Below, piece by piece: positions 2,917-6,011 of a DNA stretch of 6,011 bases. The stretch covers positions 1-6,011 of the forward strand of contig JAQUJQ010000105.1 in the NCBI GenBank assembly GCA_028680875.1, given 5' to 3'. This stretch comes from Eubacteriales bacterium (GTDB taxonomy: Bacteria > Bacillota > Clostridia > Peptostreptococcales > Anaerovoracaceae). The notes under the pieces were generated by a model that made no database searches, was not told the origin of the DNA, and was given only the letters and a program-made list of their open reading frames with translations. Both the position numbers and the translations under genes were made by a program. The number at the start of each line of letters is the position of its first letter. Position 1 is the stretch's first letter.

Positions 2917-5183
2917 GTACCTTGTCCGGACTGTTTACAACCATTCTGAACATGAGCATCACTGCATCCTATGTGGCTGTAGCCATAATTCTTGTCCGCT
3001 TGCTTTTAAGAAAAGCCCCAAAGATCTTCTCTTATGCTTTATGGGCTGTGGTGCTGTTTCGGCTCATCTGCCCCTTATCTTTCACTTCCGCTTTTAGTTT
3101 TTTGGGACTGCTGAATATTGACTCGCAGAACAATGCGGGTGTTTTGGAATACGTGTCCAATGACATTGGTTTTATGCAAGAACCTACTGTTCAATCCGGC
3201 ATAGGCAGCATAGACAGCGCAGTGAACTCATCCTTGCCCCAAGCTGTACCACTCGCAAGCGTAAATCCCATGCAAATAGGGATAGAGGTTTTCAGCCTTA
3301 TTTGGCTCGCAGGTATTTCTGTACTGCTTTTGTACAGTGTGTTCTCATATATAAAAATAAAAAGGCAGCTTCTAACCGCCACCCTTGTTAAAGGCAATAT
3401 TTACGAGTCAGATCAGATCGGTACAGCGTTTGTCTGCGGGTTTATTCATCCAAAAATATATGTGCCTGTGGGTGTAGGATACGCCGACCTTTCCTACATA
3501 CTGGAGCACGAACGCACGCACATCCAAAGACGGGACTATCTCATTAAACCCCTTGCTTTTTTCGCACTTATTCTTCATTGGTTTAATCCGCTTATGTGGT
3601 TATCCTTTGCGCTCATGAGCCGGGACATGGAGATGTCTTGTGATGAAAGCGTTTTGCAAAATATGAATCAGGATGCCAAGAGCGGTTACTCCAGTTCCTT
3701 GCTTTCACTTTCAATAAAAAGAACCGGACTTTTTACGGCCAATCCTCTGGCCTTTGGTGAAAGCCATGTAAAGGCAAGGATTAAGAATGTATTAAATTAT
3801 AGGAAGCCTGTATTTTGGGTAGTGATTACTGCAACCATTGTCATAATAGGTGCTGGTATCATATTGTTATCAAATCCCCAACCCAGCTATTCTAATTTAA
3901 CATTGGAAAACGTAGAGAGTATGACTTTGGCTTCAGAGTTAGATGATACGAAAAATACAGTTAGCATTGATAGTGCGGAATGGGTTAACATCATAGATTT
4001 GATCAATACCGCTAAAAGAAGCAATATTGCAGAAGAGTATCGACCTTCTTATGGAGAGCTCTACCCAATTTACAATACCCTAACGGTTTTGGCAAAAGAG
4101 CAAGGAGAAGCAAAAACATATTCCTTGATGATCTACCACCATAAGGATTGGGATGTTTTTCACGGAGAATATGAATACAAACTTGCACTTAACTGCTCTT
4201 CAGAAAATGGTAAAGCAGAATTATGGGGACTCCCTTATACCGAGTGCTACCAGCTGATAGAATGGATAAATGGAATACGTGATAGCAAACAAAATAATGA
4301 TATCAGTAATGGTGAAGCCTCTTATATGAACTTGAATACTGTTGCTATTGCAAAATTAGTAGAGGACAACATAAGTATCATTATGTCTTCGCCAATAACT
4401 TCTTCCAATCCGCAGGATTACATCAATGCTCATAAAAACGAATATGAAAACCTTTTTAAATATGGCAGAGAGGATGCGCTGCAATACATGCTCTCACAGT
4501 TTGAGGCTGGCAATGCTGAAGGACTGCGGGGGCAAATCATGATGAGGGTGTGCAAGGAGCTTCTGGGCGCACGTAATAATGTTACCGACGAATCTCTGTC
4601 CCCACAGGAATGGTATAATGTCCTAGACATCCGCCAGGAGGTTGAACTTCCGAATTTTGTGTACGAGGGCCAAGATTCCATTGAAAAACTAGTCTATGAC
4701 ACGGAAATCGAGAGAGATTCAATTTCTAATAAAAGAGGCGGTTTTATAATTGCCTCACTAAAGGTATTCGGAAGCTACGAGGAAGAGGATATGCTAAAGG
4801 TGTTTGTAACCACTTATAGTGCAAGGTATAAACTTTTTGGCAACACTTTATCGCAAGAAGGCGGTAGCATAATTCCTGCGGCAATTACTTATCGCAAAGG
4901 TAGTAATGGCGAGTATATTCTGGAAAAATACGAACAAGCAAGAGATGGATCGGAATTTGGTCCTTCTGTTAGGGAATATTGCACGATGCCCGTATCCGGT
5001 AAGGAAATCAAAGGGCTATCAGATAAAATTTTTAAGCATTATACAAACTATGAGGATCTCCGCATTCTGCTGTATGATAACCTGTTTAAACATTTAAAGA
5101 AAAATGGTATTAACGACGCAACACTTACCAATTCTCGAGGTGAGGTTGAATTTTCCATGAGTAATCCGAAATACAAACCGTGA
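2913..5183 (+). CDS. M56 family (BlaR1/MecR1-like) metallopeptidase sensor, 756 aa, with non-PBP extracellular domain
   Basis: This is a membrane signal transducer. The N-terminus has hydrophobic segments at about residues 10-32, 40-63 and 122-145, the M56 zinc protease domain and a final membrane segment at about 299-320. The protease HExxH is H199-E-R-T-H203, followed by HWFNPLMW (222-229) and RDMEMSCDE (237-245), whose E240 is the likely third zinc ligand. GxxxPKIYVP-type sequence precedes it, as in BlaR1. After the last membrane segment about 435 residues should lie outside the cell. The first part (about 328-455) is a beta-rich domain that may be DUF5301-like. The second (about 470-756) begins near SSNPQDYINAHKNEYE and contains GLRGQIMM and YTNYEDL. 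No penicillin-binding SxxK/SxN/KTG set is seen there, and the protein is longer than BlaR1 (about 585-600). The start is fixed by the ATGA overlap with the repressor gene. The stimulus is unknown. Confidence 0.93.
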   Translation: MSTLSGLFTTILNMSITASYVAVAIILVRLLLRKAPKIFSYALWAVVLFRLICPLSFTSAFSFLGLLNIDSQNNAGVLEYVSNDIGFMQEPTVQSGIGSIDSAVNSSLPQAVPLASVNPMQIGIEVFSLIWLAGISVLLLYSVFSYIKIKRQLLTATLVKGNIYESDQIGTAFVCGFIHPKIYVPVGVGYADLSYILEHERTHIQRRDYLIKPLAFFALILHWFNPLMWLSFALMSRDMEMSCDESVLQNMNQDAKSGYSSSLLSLSIKRTGLFTANPLAFGESHVKARIKNVLNYRKPVFWVVITATIVIIGAGIILLSNPQPSYSNLTLENVESMTLASELDDTKNTVSIDSAEWVNIIDLINTAKRSNIAEEYRPSYGELYPIYNTLTVLAKEQGEAKTYSLMIYHHKDWDVFHGEYEYKLALNCSSENGKAELWGLPYTECYQLIEWINGIRDSKQNNDISNGEASYMNLNTVAIAKLVEDNISIIMSSPITSSNPQDYINAHKNEYENLFKYGREDALQYMLSQFEAGNAEGLRGQIMMRVCKELLGARNNVTDESLSPQEWYNVLDIRQEVELPNFVYEGQDSIEKLVYDTEIERDSISNKRGGFIIASLKVFGSYEEEDMLKVFVTTYSARYKLFGNTLSQEGGSIIPAAITYRKGSNGEYILEKYEQARDGSEFGPSVREYCTMPVSGKEIKGLSDKIFKHYTNYEDLRILLYDNLFKHLKKNGINDATLTNSRGEVEFSMSNPKYKP

Positions 5184-5192
5184 ATCCCAAAA

Positions 5193-5238
5193 AAGCCGGA
5201 GAATTGAAGTGAATTTTCGCACTCCGATTCTCCGGCTT
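5193..5238 (-). terminator. Terminator hairpin between convergent genes, copy 2
   Basis: The stem AAGCCGGAGAAT/ATTCTCCGGCTT (5193-5204 with 5227-5238) encloses an inner AGTG/CACT stem. On the minus strand it is followed by TTTTTT, giving a strong terminator for the AbiEii-type gene ending at 5250. On the plus strand it lies ten bases after the sensor stop codon but has no clean T-run, so it may stop that transcript less well. It is related in sequence and layout to 1870-1915. Confidence 0.85.
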
Positions 5239-5249
5239 CATGAAGATAT

Positions 5250-6011
5250 TTACTTTTGTGAGCATTTCCATAGTGCCATAGGATGGTTCTTGATGCGTTC
5301 CAATATTTCGCCTGATTCAAAGAGAAGTTCTGGATGGTACTCTTTCTTTCTAAAGGCATCAAGGAATTTCCACTCATTGTCCTCTAATTTTAATAAGTCT
5401 GTAAGCCATGTTTTAACCTGCGATTGGGAAGTATCAAGATCAAATTTTTCCTTGCTTCTTAAAACGGGATTTAATTCCCTCTTGATTTGATTTTGAGTGA
5501 CTTTATCTATGCTGCTTAGATCGAATTCTGAAGGAGGTGATCCCGAAGCGATAGCGCTGTAATAAACAATACATTTTCTCAACAATATTTGTTCAGGCTC
5601 ATCAAATAAACCAAACCTCACCAAGTTATGAATATCATAAATATCTCGAGGCGCTGTTCTATTGAGCAATGCAACAATTTTGCTGGCAAATATTTCGATT
5701 GGTGCCACACTTAGAACCGATACTCCCGTAGGTTCCCAAGTTGATTCAAAACGTCTTTGTTCAATTTGGAGGATATGACAACGAAGCATGTAATTGATTT
5801 CAATTTTGATATTATCCTTCATGCCGCCGGCATTTAAATATTCAAACACGAAAGAGTCCAAGGCATGATAATATTTTGATTTTAGGCTTATTGAATAATC
5901 ATTGGCTATCATATATTTTTTGATTCGGTCATTGATTTGGGTTCGTGAAGCCATCATTTCATCTCGGTTAAAGTTTTCTGCGAAGTCCAGGTCAATATCA
6001 ACGGACAATCT
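5250..6011 (-). CDS. AbiEii/AbiGii-type nucleotidyltransferase toxin (N-terminus outside window)
   Basis: This belongs to the DNA polymerase beta-like nucleotidyltransferase superfamily, as in AbiEii abortive-infection toxins. Characterised relatives such as MenT transfer nucleotides to tRNA and stop growth. The frame is open to the window edge and reads LSVDIDLDF there, so the true start lies beyond 6011 and the TTG at 6008 is not the start. The two aspartates of SVDIDL are the metal-binding DxD pair. Further on, PIEIFASKIVALLNRTAPRD and YDIHNLVRFG form the conserved second motif of this family, with the K and R residues used in nucleotide binding. The C-terminal part (from about RKCIVYYSAIASG) is a helical domain. 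About 253 residues are visible, most of a usual protein of about 300. Its antitoxin (AbiEi-like) would normally be just upstream on the same strand, beyond the right edge. Confidence 0.88.
   Translation of the reverse strand, partial: RLSVDIDLDFAENFNRDEMMASRTQINDRIKKYMIANDYSISLKSKYYHALDSFVFEYLNAGGMKDNIKIEINYMLRCHILQIEQRRFESTWEPTGVSVLSVAPIEIFASKIVALLNRTAPRDIYDIHNLVRFGLFDEPEQILLRKCIVYYSAIASGSPPSEFDLSSIDKVTQNQIKRELNPVLRSKEKFDLDTSQSQVKTWLTDLLKLEDNEWKFLDAFRKKEYHPELLFESGEILERIKNHPMALWKCSQK

Noticed and set aside
4430..4681. Minus-strand ORFs inside the sensor gene (also 3191-3397 and 5048-5377)
   Set aside because: They are shadows of the long M56 gene or of the toxin gene and have no initiation signals or recognisable domains.
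2913..5183. Classical beta-lactam sensor BlaR1/MecR1
   Set aside because: The M56 half fits, but the outer region shows no penicillin-binding motifs and no beta-lactamase or PBP gene is nearby.
1870..5238. The two GCCGGAGAAT hairpins as terminal inverted repeats of a transposon
   Set aside because: They are in direct orientation with T-runs typical of terminators, and no transposase or target duplication is seen with them.

Overview
The window looks like accessory DNA from a Gram-positive anaerobe, most likely of class Clostridia. This rests on moderate-to-low GC, strong AGGAGG-type ribosome binding sites, a BlaI/M56 sensor pair of clostridial type, a clostridial-type IS200/IS605 end and T-rich terminator hairpins. 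No housekeeping gene is present, so the genus cannot be named.

Left part (1-~905): the 3' end of a group II intron lies inside an IS200/IS605 transposase gene. The visible intron ORF is the C-terminal 187 residues or so of a reverse transcriptase/maturase without an HNH endonuclease. It runs directly into a canonical 34-nt domain V and a domain VI hairpin with a bulged branch-point A. The 3' exon then encodes the last 37 residues of a Y1 transposase TnpA, including the catalytic YxxxQ motif, followed by the hairpin-rich right end of the insertion sequence.

Middle left (~906-2430, all minus strand): three small genes of unknown function. They are a 95-aa helical protein, an 85-aa protein that looks 5'-truncated, and an 83-aa cysteine-rich protein. 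Beyond them is the decayed 3' part of a gene for an AlbA_2/COG2865-type ATP-binding regulator. Four separate 1-base deletions and one nonsense codon break it, and its winged-helix tail is still open. A strong terminator hairpin closes it.

Middle right (2483-5183, plus strand): a two-gene operon with its own promoter, a palindromic candidate operator and a good ribosome binding site. It encodes a BlaI/MecI-type repressor and, through a 4-base ATGA overlap, a 756-aa M56 metalloprotease membrane sensor. The model from BlaR1/MecR1 is that an outside signal activates the HExxH protease, leading to repressor cleavage and derepression. Here the extracellular part is not a penicillin-binding domain but about 430 residues of other modules, so the ligand is unlikely to be a beta-lactam.

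Right part (5193-6011, minus strand): an AbiEii-type nucleotidyltransferase toxin gene, cut by the window edge at its N-terminus. It converges on the sensor gene, with a terminator hairpin between them that is a close relative of the hairpin at 1870-1915. Its usual antitoxin partner would lie beyond the right edge.

The most rewarding points are the intron nested inside a transposase active-site region, the hairpin array at the IS end, the M56 sensor with an unusual sensing domain, and the pseudogene whose lesions can be placed to the base.
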